A stretch of 64,000 bases of DNA. Origin: Candidatus Saccharimonadota bacterium (GTDB lineage Bacteria > Patescibacteriota > Saccharimonadia > Saccharimonadales > Saccharimonadaceae). Where the stretch lies: assembly GCA_024402895.1 (NCBI GenBank), contig JAKSSX010000002.1, forward strand, positions 43,502-107,501, read 5' to 3'. The notes under the pieces are model-generated. The model worked only from the letters and a program-made list of their open reading frames with translations, had not been told where the DNA came from and ran no database searches. Position 1 is the stretch's first letter. Each line of letters begins with the position of its first letter. Made by a program: the position numbers and the translations under genes. Below, one piece after another: positions 1-7,689 of this stretch.

Positions 1-366
1 TGCGATAGCGCAGAACCAACTGCAGAGATTTCAATGCCTTGGACAGTCACTTGGGCAGACACGGAGCGCGATTTGAGCGCATGGCTCGGCAACTCTATGC
101 AACACGAAGCTATGAAGGCTATCTATGACATCAAGTCCGAAGTTCTCGCAACTGGCGATGAAACACTAATTGAAGACTGGCGCCGCTTACAGACTTCCGA
201 CCATCCATACTACATGTGTACTAAGTACTTCAACGATGGCGACGTTCATGCATACTTCTCGCCTTATGATTCACCATATGACGCGTTCTTATACTACATG
301 AACTCATTACGCGACATGCGCGGCCGCCTAGAAGGCGTAACGAAGCCAAAACGCAGCAAGAAATAG
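1..366 (+). CDS. C-terminal fragment of a GH57-family glycoside hydrolase (alpha-amylase type)
   Basis: The frame is open from base 1, so the gene starts outside the window and about 122 C-terminal residues are visible. The segment near residues 12-30, with the sequence SMPWTVTWADTERDLSAWLGN, matches the conserved tail of GH57 alpha-amylases and glucanotransferases (ISWAD-ERDLSAWLGN-MQ, followed by a helical bundle). This family cleaves alpha-1,4 glucans such as glycogen or starch in the cytoplasm. The catalytic domain is not in the window, so the exact activity cannot be read. The protein ends in a basic KPKRSKK tail. A strong terminator follows within 10 bases. The family call rests on motif memory only. 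Confidence 0.7.
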   Translation, partial: CDSAEPTAEISMPWTVTWADTERDLSAWLGNSMQHEAMKAIYDIKSEVLATGDETLIEDWRRLQTSDHPYYMCTKYFNDGDVHAYFSPYDSPYDAFLYYMNSLRDMRGRLEGVTKPKRSKK

Positions 367-372
367 TCATTT

Positions 373-406
373 AAAAAGTAGCTAGTCGAACTAGCTACTT
401 TTTTTG
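373..406. terminator. Bidirectional intrinsic terminator
   Basis: An 11-bp perfect stem (AAAGTAGCTAG with CTAGCTACTTT) around a 5-base loop has a T run on the plus side and an A run on the left. It can therefore stop both the GH57 gene and the convergent pta-like gene ending at 422. Confidence 0.9.
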
Positions 407-421
407 ATTATCTTTTCCTCC

Positions 422-1192
422 TTAGATTAGCTTTATTAAGCTTTCAGCCGTAAGAATGACATCTTCAACCGTTGAGCCACGAGATAGATCTGAGACCGGT
501 TTTGCGAAGCCTAGTAGAATTGGTCCGGCAACCGTAGCGCCCGCAAATTGTTCGAGCGATTTATATAGAATGTTTCCAGAATTAATGTCAGGAACGATAA
601 GAACGTTTGCATGGCCGGCAACCTCAGAGCCACCATGAGTAGCAGCTTTCTTCTCGCCAACACGAGGATTAACGGCCGCATCGAGCTGCATTTCACCATC
701 AATCAGAATGTCCGAGCGACGTTCGCGAATCATAGCAATCGCCTCAGCGGTTTTATCCATAGAAGGATCCTTGCCGCCGGAGCCAAAAGTCGAGAAGCTC
801 AGGACCGCAACGCGAGGCTGCTCATCGAGAATTTTTGCCGCAGCATCATGTGCGAGTTCAATAATATCTGCCAATTGCGCACTAGTAGGATTCTTGCAAG
901 TCGCACCGTCAGATAGAATTACGCGCTTTCCATTCGGAAATTTAGCAACAAATAGGCTAGAGAAGGTCTTCTTGCCATCAGCAATCCCAATCGTGTCACG
1001 AGTCGCCAAAATAACATCGCGCGAAGAATAATCGATACCCGCAATCATCGCATCGGCTTCACCATCGAGAACGCGAGCTGCCGATTCTTCAACTTTTTCA
1101 TCAATTAGAACCGGCTCGCAAATATCAGATAATTTCGATGCCGCCTCTTTAATAAATTCATTATTTGCTTCTGGAAAGACAATCTTATACAT
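422..1192 (-). CDS. pta: Short phosphate acetyltransferase-like protein (PTA/PTB family)
   Basis: The 256-residue protein carries the PTA/PTB signatures: SDGATCKNPT near residue 94, LSFSTFGSGG near 132, a DGEMQLDAA block near 167, PDINSGN near 202, and the C-terminal GPILLGF-KP-DLSRG segment. Family members interconvert acetyl-CoA and acetyl phosphate, which with acetate kinase yields ATP. Stand-alone Pta is usually about 320-330 residues, so this copy lacks roughly 60-70 residues of the N-terminal part. Whether it still makes acetyl phosphate is uncertain, and a phosphate butyryltransferase-like role is an alternative. The ATG follows a TAAAAT hexamer by exactly 6 nt, so it is probably leaderless. 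No acetate kinase gene is adjacent. Confidence 0.8.
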   Translation of the reverse strand: MYKIVFPEANNEFIKEAASKLSDICEPVLIDEKVEESAARVLDGEADAMIAGIDYSSRDVILATRDTIGIADGKKTFSSLFVAKFPNGKRVILSDGATCKNPTSAQLADIIELAHDAAAKILDEQPRVAVLSFSTFGSGGKDPSMDKTAEAIAMIRERRSDILIDGEMQLDAAVNPRVGEKKAATHGGSEVAGHANVLIVPDINSGNILYKSLEQFAGATVAGPILLGFAKPVSDLSRGSTVEDVILTAESLIKLI

Positions 1193-1198
1193 ACTTAT

Positions 1199-1204
1199 AT
1201 TTTA
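1199..1204 (-). promoter_or_regulatory. -10 element 6 nt upstream of the pta start
   Basis: TAAAAT on the minus strand is followed by ATAAGT and then the ATG. There is no Shine-Dalgarno sequence. A start at the usual 6-7 nt beyond the -10 would begin the mRNA at the start codon. Confidence 0.6.
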
Positions 1205-1241
1205 CCATCAAAAAGCTGCGACTTAATCGCAGCTCTATTCT

Positions 1242-1823
1242 CTATTTCTGATTTGCCTGGATGTTTGCAGTTAGATGATACTTTGATCTGAGATATTCAT
1301 TTTCGCTACTTGTGCCAATAGTGCCAGTTTCGGTTTCTACGTAAGTAATTTCTTCTTTAACGAAGTTTACATTACAGTTAAAAGTAACAGATTTCATTAG
1401 AGATTCCGTAGTTTCACCAGGCTGGAGATCGCGATAATAGTTATAATACTCACCATCAAACGTCCATTTATCAGTATTGTCTAAGTTAATGATTGCGATT
1501 CTACTATCTTGGCCATCAATATTAACAGTAAGTGGTAGATTCTCATTATTTTGACCCTTCCATGACTCGCTCAATTTTACACGAACACTTACCGGACCAT
1601 TACTACGGTTAGTCGCAACAATCGTCTTCGGAGTTTCTTCGCATGGAGACCAGTTGTCTGGGCTATCAAAAGTCTCGATATAGTCCATTATGAAGCTAGC
1701 AGCCGTAAATCTATTCGTAAAGAACATTTTATCAGCATAGTAAGCAATTGTACCGCCAACTGCCGCCAAAGCAAGAACAGCTACCATGACAATCAATGTC
1801 TTTTTATTTTTTATTTCTTTCAT
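1242..1823 (-). CDS. SipW-dependent-type exported protein (TasA/camelysin-like)
   Basis: This 193-residue protein has an atypical signal region: KNKKTLIVMV, a hydrophobic stretch, then GGTIAYYADKMFFTNRF. That matches the SipW-dependent signal class of TasA/camelysin proteins, where an AYY(S/A)D segment precedes a beta-rich mature domain. The rest is beta-strand-like and includes a typical PVSVRVKLSE strand. Relatives are secreted fibre or matrix proteins. No sipW-like signal peptidase is in the window. An AAGG Shine-Dalgarno lies 6 nt before ATG, and a near-consensus promoter sits upstream. It is transcribed alone or with the gene above by read-through. The function within the organism is inferred only from the signal type. 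Confidence 0.65.
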   Translation of the reverse strand: MKEIKNKKTLIVMVAVLALAAVGGTIAYYADKMFFTNRFTAASFIMDYIETFDSPDNWSPCEETPKTIVATNRSNGPVSVRVKLSESWKGQNNENLPLTVNIDGQDSRIAIINLDNTDKWTFDGEYYNYYRDLQPGETTESLMKSVTFNCNVNFVKEEITYVETETGTIGTSSENEYLRSKYHLTANIQANQK

Positions 1824-1856
1824 GTGTAGCCTTTTTATTTTAGTTATTTTGCTAAA

Positions 1857-1885
1857 AGTATAAGCATTTTAGCGCATTTTGTCAA
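1857..1885 (-). promoter_or_regulatory. Sigma-70-type promoter of the SipW-type protein gene
   Basis: A consensus TTGACA (1880-1885) and TATACT (1857-1862) are separated by 17 bp. The -35 directly abuts the stop codon of the upstream gene. The implied leader is about 27 nt and carries a Shine-Dalgarno sequence, in contrast to the leaderless genes nearby. Confidence 0.85.
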
Positions 1886-1886
1886 T

Positions 1887-2612
1887 CTAGAGCTCACCGA
1901 GTTGCTTGATTAGGTCACTCATATCGTACTTTTTTGATGCTTCAACACTTGCGTCTTTCAGTGACTTCTCATATTTTTCTTTGATTTGTTTTAGCTTTCC
2001 TTGTTTCTCGGCAAAACTGCTCTTCGGACAGACCGAAATGCAAATCGCAGTACTCTCGGATAGACTAATTATTTCCTTAGAAAATGACTCCAGCGGTTCT
2101 TTGATTGTAGAAATATTTTCCGATTCGATTTTTTCCAAAACGTCCAATAATTTCTGGAAAGTTTCCTGAAGATTATAGAAATTTACTGCCTCAATTTTCT
2201 TGCCATCACTAATCTGTAGCTCCGATTCAATACTAGCTAGAGCTGCGCTTAGCTCTAAGAACTCATTAATTTCATCACGATTCGTTTTTAATTTATTACC
2301 ATATTCGCGTAGAGAATTTAGCAATTCTGGATGACGGCGATGGACATATTCATTATTTGCGAAGCCAGCTAAGGTTGCATTGTAGCGCTCAATTGAATCT
2401 TCAAAAAGTTTCTTGTTGCCGGAACTTAATGATGAAGAAATTAATCCAAGTTCTACAGATAATTCTTCTGACGATTCTTTTGCTCGTCCATAATCGTAAT
2501 TATTTTTTGCGGTACATACAGCAAAAACTTCCGCGCCAAAGAAAACAAAAACAAGAACAAAAACTAATACTGCATAATTACGCGCTACGTTAGTTTTCTT
2601 TTTATTGCTCAT
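1887..2612 (-). CDS. Membrane-anchored, largely helical protein of unknown function
   Basis: A 241-residue protein with one N-terminal transmembrane segment (about residues 13-32), followed by some 200 residues rich in Glu, Lys, Leu and Ser that look like long amphipathic helices. There are Cys residues near 31 and a pair in the motif CISVCPK near 190. I recognise no family. The ATG overlaps the stop of the OatA-like gene (ATGA arrangement), with AAGGGG as a Shine-Dalgarno sequence, so the two are translationally coupled. The coupling suggests a role at the envelope alongside the acyltransferase, which is an inference. Confidence 0.6.
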   Translation of the reverse strand: MSNKKKTNVARNYAVLVFVLVFVFFGAEVFAVCTAKNNYDYGRAKESSEELSVELGLISSSLSSGNKKLFEDSIERYNATLAGFANNEYVHRRHPELLNSLREYGNKLKTNRDEINEFLELSAALASIESELQISDGKKIEAVNFYNLQETFQKLLDVLEKIESENISTIKEPLESFSKEIISLSESTAICISVCPKSSFAEKQGKLKQIKEKYEKSLKDASVEASKKYDMSDLIKQLGEL

Positions 2613-4453
2613 CGCATCCCCTTAATTACATTACTTAGCAAATTTGCATACGCGGTACGGCCAGACGGATTCAAATGTATATGATCAGCATACATGAGCG
2701 ACCAGTTATCGTGCGATACGGCCCACCAGTCCGCAATATATACATTGTCGCGCGCGGCAGCAAAGTTCTTTAGTGCGCTGTTCTGAGTGTCGCGTGGCTG
2801 AAGTGGTCCAGCATAGGCCGTGACAAAAATGAATTTATGATTATTACCCGCAACATTAATGATATCCTGAAGAATTTGATCCGTAATTGTGCGCTGATTC
2901 GTCGCAAGACTTACGATAATAATTGACGGTAATCTTCCAGATGCGCCATAGTTCGCAAGAAGCGTGCGCGCCGCCTCGATGCCGCGATTTTCTTTCGCAT
3001 CAACAAACGACTTCGCGATTGTCGCTTCGATAGCCTGCTTTGCGCCAAGCGTTACCGAATCACCAATTACTAATACATTCGCAACATTAGCATTTGCGGC
3101 AGCTAGCGAACCGGTCGGAGCAGAAAGAACTTCCGCATTCTGAGCTTTCTGAAGATGTGAATCAAAAACAGAAACAGTCTCATTCAAAATCGAAGCTATA
3201 TTGAAATAGTCAGTAACCTGCTCCCCCTGCGAAATTAATTCTTTATCGTCGTAGTTTGCAGAAATATTTAGCTGTTCCGAAATACTAGAAGTTTCCGGTG
3301 AACGAACGAGCGTAAAACCAGCAATCAATACTAACGCGCCAACAACAGTCAAACGCATAACGCGCGAAATACGACGACGCTTACGGAACTTCTTTAGCGG
3401 ATTTTTAATACTAATGAGGCGATAGACGATCGATGCGCAGAAGGTACTTAATAATATATTTATCACTACATAACCCCAAGGCGCGGTGTCATATGGCAAA
3501 AGATGTGGCAATAAAATATATAGCGGCCAGTGGAATAAATATATCCCGTACGCCAAGTTTCCAAAGCTTTCAATCACGCGGATAACATTCATCGTCTTGC
3601 GGCGCTCGCGGATATTATTTTGCAAACGAATAATACAAGTAAGCGCAATAATGGTCAGCGCTATCATTAGTGGCGTCATAACGATAAAGCTGAGAGGGTT
3701 GTCATATTTAGCTACGAATACTAATGCTGTTATGCTAGCTAACGCGGCCGCTAGGCAGACAAATGGCAAGCGATTTACAGTGCGCGGTGGGCGTGGCTTG
3801 AAATAATTCAGAACCGCAAATGCAGCACCAAAACAAAGCGCCGCCATATGCGAATCGAGCGCAAAATATGCTCGATCGGACATATCGAAGAAGCCGCCAT
3901 AACATGCCATCAAAATCGTTGACGAAATGCCCAAAACAACCAGCGCAATTCCGGAAGCACGAATAGCTTCGCGGGGTTTCGAACTGATTTTTAAGAAGAG
4001 TTTAAAAATTAACGGCAATAGCAGATAGAACTGAAACAACAAGCCTAAATACCAAGTATGCTCAAAAATATTCGGTAAGAACGTATTTTCATAACTGCCG
4101 CCGGCAAATAATTCTGCAATGTTTGTCGAGAAAGTAAGCGCCGTAAGTGTATTAATTCGCGCGCCAGTAAGAATATCCGGATTAACTAAAATACCAAGAA
4201 CCAAGCTCGCCAAGACGCAGATTAATAGCGTTGGAAAAAGCCTAAAAAAGCGCGAAACGACAAAATTACGATAACTAACTTTGCCGCTTTTTGCTTCTTT
4301 AATAATCTTTTTTGTTACTAAAAATCCAGAAATACACAAGAAGATTTCGACCGCTAGATAACCACCCGGCATAAAATCTCTACATAAATGGTAGGTGACG
4401 ATAAAGGCAATCGCCAAAAACCGAAGTGAATTAATACCTACCAACTTAGACAT
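2609..4453 (-). CDS. OatA-like O-acyltransferase: acyltransferase-3 membrane domain plus SGNH domain
   Basis: The 614-residue protein has an N-terminal acyltransferase-3 domain of about ten membrane segments (residues about 5-385), with the family His in TYHLCRDF. It ends in an extracellular SGNH esterase-like domain showing GDSVTLG (about 465), the N-containing block SLATNQ, and DHIHLNPSG (about 590) with Asp and His in the last block. This is the OatA architecture, in which acetyl groups are moved across the membrane onto peptidoglycan MurNAc or another glycan. The start at 4453 (MSKLVG) replaces a longer upstream-in-frame ATG because TATAAT ends exactly 6 nt before it and because LYNES residues before it look untranslated. 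The downstream gene overlaps its stop. Confidence 0.85.
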   Translation of the reverse strand: MSKLVGINSLRFLAIAFIVTYHLCRDFMPGGYLAVEIFLCISGFLVTKKIIKEAKSGKVSYRNFVVSRFFRLFPTLLICVLASLVLGILVNPDILTGARINTLTALTFSTNIAELFAGGSYENTFLPNIFEHTWYLGLLFQFYLLLPLIFKLFLKISSKPREAIRASGIALVVLGISSTILMACYGGFFDMSDRAYFALDSHMAALCFGAAFAVLNYFKPRPPRTVNRLPFVCLAAALASITALVFVAKYDNPLSFIVMTPLMIALTIIALTCIIRLQNNIRERRKTMNVIRVIESFGNLAYGIYLFHWPLYILLPHLLPYDTAPWGYVVINILLSTFCASIVYRLISIKNPLKKFRKRRRISRVMRLTVVGALVLIAGFTLVRSPETSSISEQLNISANYDDKELISQGEQVTDYFNIASILNETVSVFDSHLQKAQNAEVLSAPTGSLAAANANVANVLVIGDSVTLGAKQAIEATIAKSFVDAKENRGIEAARTLLANYGASGRLPSIIIVSLATNQRTITDQILQDIINVAGNNHKFIFVTAYAGPLQPRDTQNSALKNFAAARDNVYIADWWAVSHDNWSLMYADHIHLNPSGRTAYANLLSNVIKGMR

Positions 4454-4459
4454 ACTTTC

Positions 4460-4515
4460 ATTATATAGATTTAGATTAGATATTAAAAACATAAGCATTT
4501 TAATAGTGCTACAAT
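4460..4515. promoter_or_regulatory. Divergent leaderless promoter pair for the OatA-like gene and sbcB
   Basis: On the minus strand TATAAT (4460-4465) precedes the ATG at 4453 by 6 nt. On the plus strand TACAAT (4510-4515) precedes the ATG at 4522 by 6 nt. Neither gene has a Shine-Dalgarno sequence. Confidence 0.65.
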
Positions 4516-4521
4516 GTCATT

Positions 4522-5874
4522 ATGGAGCAAACATTTTTCTTTTACGACCTAGAAACATCCGGCTTAAGCCCTCGCACCGATCGCATTATGCAGTTCGCCG
4601 GCCAACGTACGACAATGGACTTAGAACCAATTGGCGATCCAGTAAACATCCTAGTTAAACTCCCGAATGATACTCTCCCAAGCCCTGACGCCATCATGGT
4701 TACCGGCATCACTCCACAAAGCACTCAGCTTGATGGTCTTACCGAAGCAGAATTCTGCAAATACGTTCTCGAAGAAATCTTTACACCAGGCACAGTCGCC
4801 TGCGGTTATAACTCTGTCCGCTTTGATGACGAACACATGCGTCATTGTTTCTGGCGCAATTTCTACGATCCATACGAATGGCAGTGGAAAGACAATCGCA
4901 GTCGCTGGGACTTGCTTGACGTAGTTCGCATTACTCGCGCCCTTCGACCAGAAGGAATTAATTGGCCAGTCACGCCGGACGGCAAAGCTACCAACCGCCT
5001 AGAACTTATGACGAAGCTAAACGGCATTTCGCACGAGAACGCCCATGACGCTCTTTCCGACGTGAACGCACTCATCGACGTTACTCGTTTAATTCGCGAT
5101 CATCAGCCGCAGCTTTACGATTATCTATTCAAGATGCGCGACAAAAAAGCAGTTCAAAAACTCATCAATTTGCAGACGCCAACTCCGTTCGTTTATACCT
5201 GCGGTCAGTACTCCAGCGCTAACCAAAAAACGACCGTCGCCTACCCTATCGCGCCAGCAAAAAATGGCAACGTCTTAGTCTTTGATTTACGCTACAATCT
5301 CGACGAAATTCTTGCACAGGAAGAGCCAAAATTCTTCCCATTAGTTAAGGAATTAAAGTATAACCACTGTCCTGCAGTTGCGCCGCTTGGTGTACTAGAA
5401 CAAGGTGATGGCTGGCAAAAAATCGGCTTAGACAAAGCAACTGTCGAGAAAAATCTCAAAGCTCTACTCGCGCATCCGGATTTCATCGAACGCATGCGTA
5501 GCGATAACGAAGCACGCGCAGAATTTCCACCATCAGTCGACAGTGAAAGCGCGCTATACGACGGCTTCCTTGATATGCCAGATCGCACGATTTGCAAAGC
5601 GATCACTCGCGCAAAACTCAACGATTTATCTGATTTCCATCCAGAATTCCATGACCCACGTTTGCCGGATTTACTGCTTCATTACAAGGCTCGCAATTTC
5701 GAACGCTCACTCTCCGAATCCGAGCAGGCCGCATGGGAAAAGTATCGCGTTGAGCGCATAAAAAATAGCGCCAATAATTACATTAAGCGCATTCAGGAAT
5801 TAGCCAAAGAAGGCAAAGATTCGTTCTTGCTTGAAGAGCTTCAACTTTGGTATCAGTCACTTTTGCCATACTAA
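4522..5874 (+). CDS. sbcB: Exodeoxyribonuclease I (SbcB), 3'-5' single-strand DNA exonuclease
   Basis: The 450-residue length is close to E. coli ExoI (about 475). The DEDDh exonuclease signature is present: D-x-E in YDLETSG (residues 9-15), NSVRFDD near 96-103, and H-D in HDALSDV near 177. The conserved TGITPQ and RWDLLDVVR blocks of ExoI also occur, and a C-terminal half of the ExoI SH3-like/helical type follows. ExoI degrades single-stranded DNA 3' to 5' in recombination and mismatch repair. The gene stands alone, is probably leaderless, and is followed by a hairpin shared with the convergent gene. Confidence 0.9.
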   Translation: MEQTFFFYDLETSGLSPRTDRIMQFAGQRTTMDLEPIGDPVNILVKLPNDTLPSPDAIMVTGITPQSTQLDGLTEAEFCKYVLEEIFTPGTVACGYNSVRFDDEHMRHCFWRNFYDPYEWQWKDNRSRWDLLDVVRITRALRPEGINWPVTPDGKATNRLELMTKLNGISHENAHDALSDVNALIDVTRLIRDHQPQLYDYLFKMRDKKAVQKLINLQTPTPFVYTCGQYSSANQKTTVAYPIAPAKNGNVLVFDLRYNLDEILAQEEPKFFPLVKELKYNHCPAVAPLGVLEQGDGWQKIGLDKATVEKNLKALLAHPDFIERMRSDNEARAEFPPSVDSESALYDGFLDMPDRTICKAITRAKLNDLSDFHPEFHDPRLPDLLLHYKARNFERSLSESEQAAWEKYRVERIKNSANNYIKRIQELAKEGKDSFLLEELQLWYQSLLPY

Positions 5875-5903
5875 GAAAAAGAGCCAGTCGAAACGACTGG
5901 CTC
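5875..5903 (-). terminator. Intrinsic terminator of the 5921-6631 gene
   Basis: A perfect 10-bp stem (GAGCCAGTCG with CGACTGGCTC) around a 3-base loop is followed by a T run on the minus strand. It has no T run on the plus side, so it mainly serves the minus gene. Confidence 0.85.
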
Positions 5904-5920
5904 GCAGAGAATCATGGTTC

Positions 5921-6631
5921 TTAAATAGCTTTCACTTTAATTGGAGTAACCTTACCGTTACTTCCGTCAACTATTTCAGCATACTGTTTTCTTGCCTTCT
6001 TCATTGCGCGCTCCTTACGGAGTTCTTTTCTAATTTCGCCAACTGCCCATGCTAAGCGTCTAGCGATGAAAACGGCGTGTGGCTTCTCGATAATAACAGG
6101 CTTCTTTTTGTGAACGAAGAAATACTCTCTATAGAGTTTTACGGCACGCTTATACTGAGCGCACTCACGAACAATATAGTAGCCACCTGCTGCACCGAGC
6201 GCCATGAAGAATACGACAATTGAGGCCATTATATCACCCCAAGCCGCACCGTCCGTAGGTGCAAGTACATTAATAAATGCCTGAACCATGCCGAACCAAT
6301 GCTCGGCGCAGAAAACGCCGGCGAATATGATACCAGCAATAATCGACTGGAAGATATCAGCTGTCACGCTAGGCATGACAATTGTAGAATCCGACATCTC
6401 TCTGCGGAGGTTTAATTTAAGTACATGCTTAAACTCCTCCTTAACTACCTTCACTTTTGTTGAAACAAAGCGAGGCTCTCCTTTCTGGTATTCATAGTTA
6501 CTTACTCGTCTCGGACGAACTTTTACAGACTTGATGCCTGTAAAAATTGCTACTGCGATAAGTGCAATAACTGTAAGAAGAACTGTTACTGAACCAGTTG
6601 GAACAAAACTATGGTAATACTCAAATGCCAT
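5921..6631 (-). CDS. Membrane protein of unknown function under an elaborate RNA leader
   Basis: The start at 6631 is set by AGGAGGT 6 nt upstream; a longer in-frame reading lacks such a site. The 236-residue product has a membrane segment near residues 13-32, a basic cytoplasmic stretch with KVKVVKEEFKHVLKLNLRRE, two more membrane segments at about 93-118 and 133-155, and a very basic C-terminal domain. I recognise no family. Its expression appears tightly controlled: the transcript has a roughly 180-nt leader with a possible leader peptide and mutually exclusive helices (see separate entries). The gene is monocistronic with its own promoter and terminator. Confidence 0.65.
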   Translation of the reverse strand: MAFEYYHSFVPTGSVTVLLTVIALIAVAIFTGIKSVKVRPRRVSNYEYQKGEPRFVSTKVKVVKEEFKHVLKLNLRREMSDSTIVMPSVTADIFQSIIAGIIFAGVFCAEHWFGMVQAFINVLAPTDGAAWGDIMASIVVFFMALGAAGGYYIVRECAQYKRAVKLYREYFFVHKKKPVIIEKPHAVFIARRLAWAVGEIRKELRKERAMKKARKQYAEIVDGSNGKVTPIKVKAI

Positions 6632-6741
6632 GCGAATACCTCCTAAAAATAAATTTTGCGTCTCTAGACGCGGTGCTTTTATTCGCATTTCATAGTACTT
6701 CTCGGAGAAATGCTACGGAATGCGAATAAAAACATGGAGGT
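6630..6741 (-). promoter_or_regulatory. Candidate translational switch in the 5' leader of the 6631 gene
   Basis: In mRNA order the leader holds an anti-Shine-Dalgarno ACCTCC (6741-6736), segment 1 ATTCGCATT (6727-6719), segment 2 AATGCGAAT (6689-6681), then the ribosome site AGGAGGT (6644-6638) and segment 3 ATTCGCAT (6637-6630), which overlaps the start codon. Segment 2 can pair with segment 1 (9 bp, start free) or with segment 3 (8 bp, start blocked). Between segments 1 and 2 lies further stem potential around TTCTCCGAGAA, and a GCGTCTAGAGACGC palindrome lies at 6659-6672. Functionality is inferred from complementarity only. Confidence 0.55.
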
Positions 6742-6749
6742 TTTTGTCG

Positions 6750-6809
6750 CTATTTAAGATATGATTTCTCGTAAGGATCGATGATGCTTGTATATATTAT
6801 ACGCATCAT
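6750..6809 (-). CDS. Possible 19-residue leader peptide upstream of the 6631 gene
   Basis: An ATG lies exactly 6 nt after TATAAT, the same spacing as other leaderless starts in this window, and opens a 19-codon frame ending in TAG at 6750. The peptide begins MMRIIYTSIID and ends DPYEKSYLK, with three Tyr and four Ile codons. The stop is just upstream of an anti-Shine-Dalgarno sequence and the competing hairpins, as expected for a leader peptide whose translation sets RNA folding. It could still be chance, since short frames are common. Confidence 0.45.
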   Translation of the reverse strand: MMRIIYTSIIDPYEKSYLK

Positions 6810-6815
6810 GCCTTC

Positions 6816-6844
6816 ATTATAGCACACTTTATTCAAAAAGTCAA
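6816..6844 (-). promoter_or_regulatory. Promoter of the structured leader and the 6631 gene
   Basis: TTGACT (6839-6844), a 17-bp spacer and TATAAT (6816-6821) with an extended TGC just before the -10 make a near-consensus promoter. The expected transcription start is at or next to the leader-peptide ATG at 6809. Confidence 0.85.
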
Positions 6845-6902
6845 GTACGCTTACGCTTATTTTCCTGACAGTCAAGTGAACTACATCTATATATTTTCGC
6901 AC

Positions 6903-6934
6903 AAAAAATGCCCCCGTAAAGAGGCATTTTTATT
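6903..6934. terminator. Intrinsic terminator of the FKBP gene
   Basis: AATGCC-rich arms around CGTAAAG, flanked by A and T runs, form a stem-loop with a T run in either direction. It lies 5 nt beyond the FKBP stop at 6939 and downstream of no plus-strand gene. Confidence 0.8.
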
Positions 6935-6938
6935 ATTT

Positions 6939-7667
6939 TTATTGCTGGCGAAATGAGTAGCCGTAGAGTTCGTTTGCTAGTTGCTCGAGTTCGTCGGAAA
7001 CTTCAAGAGCTTCTGGCTTTTCGATCATCATAACAATAAACTTAAGTGGCGAGTTTGCAGGAATTGTTCCCTGTGCAGTATCGCCATAACCAAGAACAGC
7101 TGGAATAGTAATCTCACGAATACCACCAATACGCATGCCCTCGATACCTTCGAGCCAACCCTGAATCATGCTCGAAGAACCGGTTAGTGGGCTCTTGAGC
7201 TCTGCTGGATTTTCAGTGCTATCAAATGAAGAATCGAAGATTGTTTCATCGGAAAGCCAACCGATATAGTATGCTGCGTAATCAGTGTCCCAAGCCTCAG
7301 ACTTGCCATTCTCGTCAATATTGGACTTAATTTCGCGACCAGTACCGACAACGATATCCTTCGTAGTGAGCGTATTTACGCCAGCTGCGTTGAAGGCCTT
7401 AACGTCAGTGCGGCGAGCCTTAAAAGTATCAAAATACTTCTTAGAAAGCTCTCTTGCCTGAGCGTCTTCGCGATTCTGATAGTCAGCATAAAGCTCATTA
7501 AAACGATTAGTTTTCTCAGTCGAAATAGTCTGCTGATTTTCAGTGTTTTTGTAGCCCAAAACAATACCGGCATAAAGCGCAAAAGTACTTCCGAGCAAAA
7601 CAATCGCAATCAAAGCAACAATGATGCGCTGCTTTGGCGTGGTTTTTCTGTCATTATTAACAATCAT
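6939..7667 (-). CDS. Membrane-anchored FKBP-type peptidyl-prolyl isomerase
   Basis: GGAGGT 4 nt before the ATG at 7667 decides this start over an earlier in-frame ATG inside pheT's end region. The 242-residue protein has an N-terminal transmembrane anchor (about residues 12-35), a charged helical linker, then an FKBP domain (about 110-225) with IVVGTGREI, the GWLSDETIFDSSFD strand, the LEGIEGMRIGGIREITIP core, and GYGDTAQGTIPANSPLKF. FKBPs catalyse proline cis-trans isomerisation. Anchoring outside the membrane suggests help in folding secreted proteins, in line with the surface proteins encoded nearby. It starts 20 nt past the pheT stop and is probably the last gene of the pheS-pheT operon. 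Confidence 0.85.
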   Translation of the reverse strand: MIVNNDRKTTPKQRIIVALIAIVLLGSTFALYAGIVLGYKNTENQQTISTEKTNRFNELYADYQNREDAQARELSKKYFDTFKARRTDVKAFNAAGVNTLTTKDIVVGTGREIKSNIDENGKSEAWDTDYAAYYIGWLSDETIFDSSFDSTENPAELKSPLTGSSSMIQGWLEGIEGMRIGGIREITIPAVLGYGDTAQGTIPANSPLKFIVMMIEKPEALEVSDELEQLANELYGYSFRQQ

Positions 7668-7689
7668 ATTACCTCCGTTATCCACCCAA

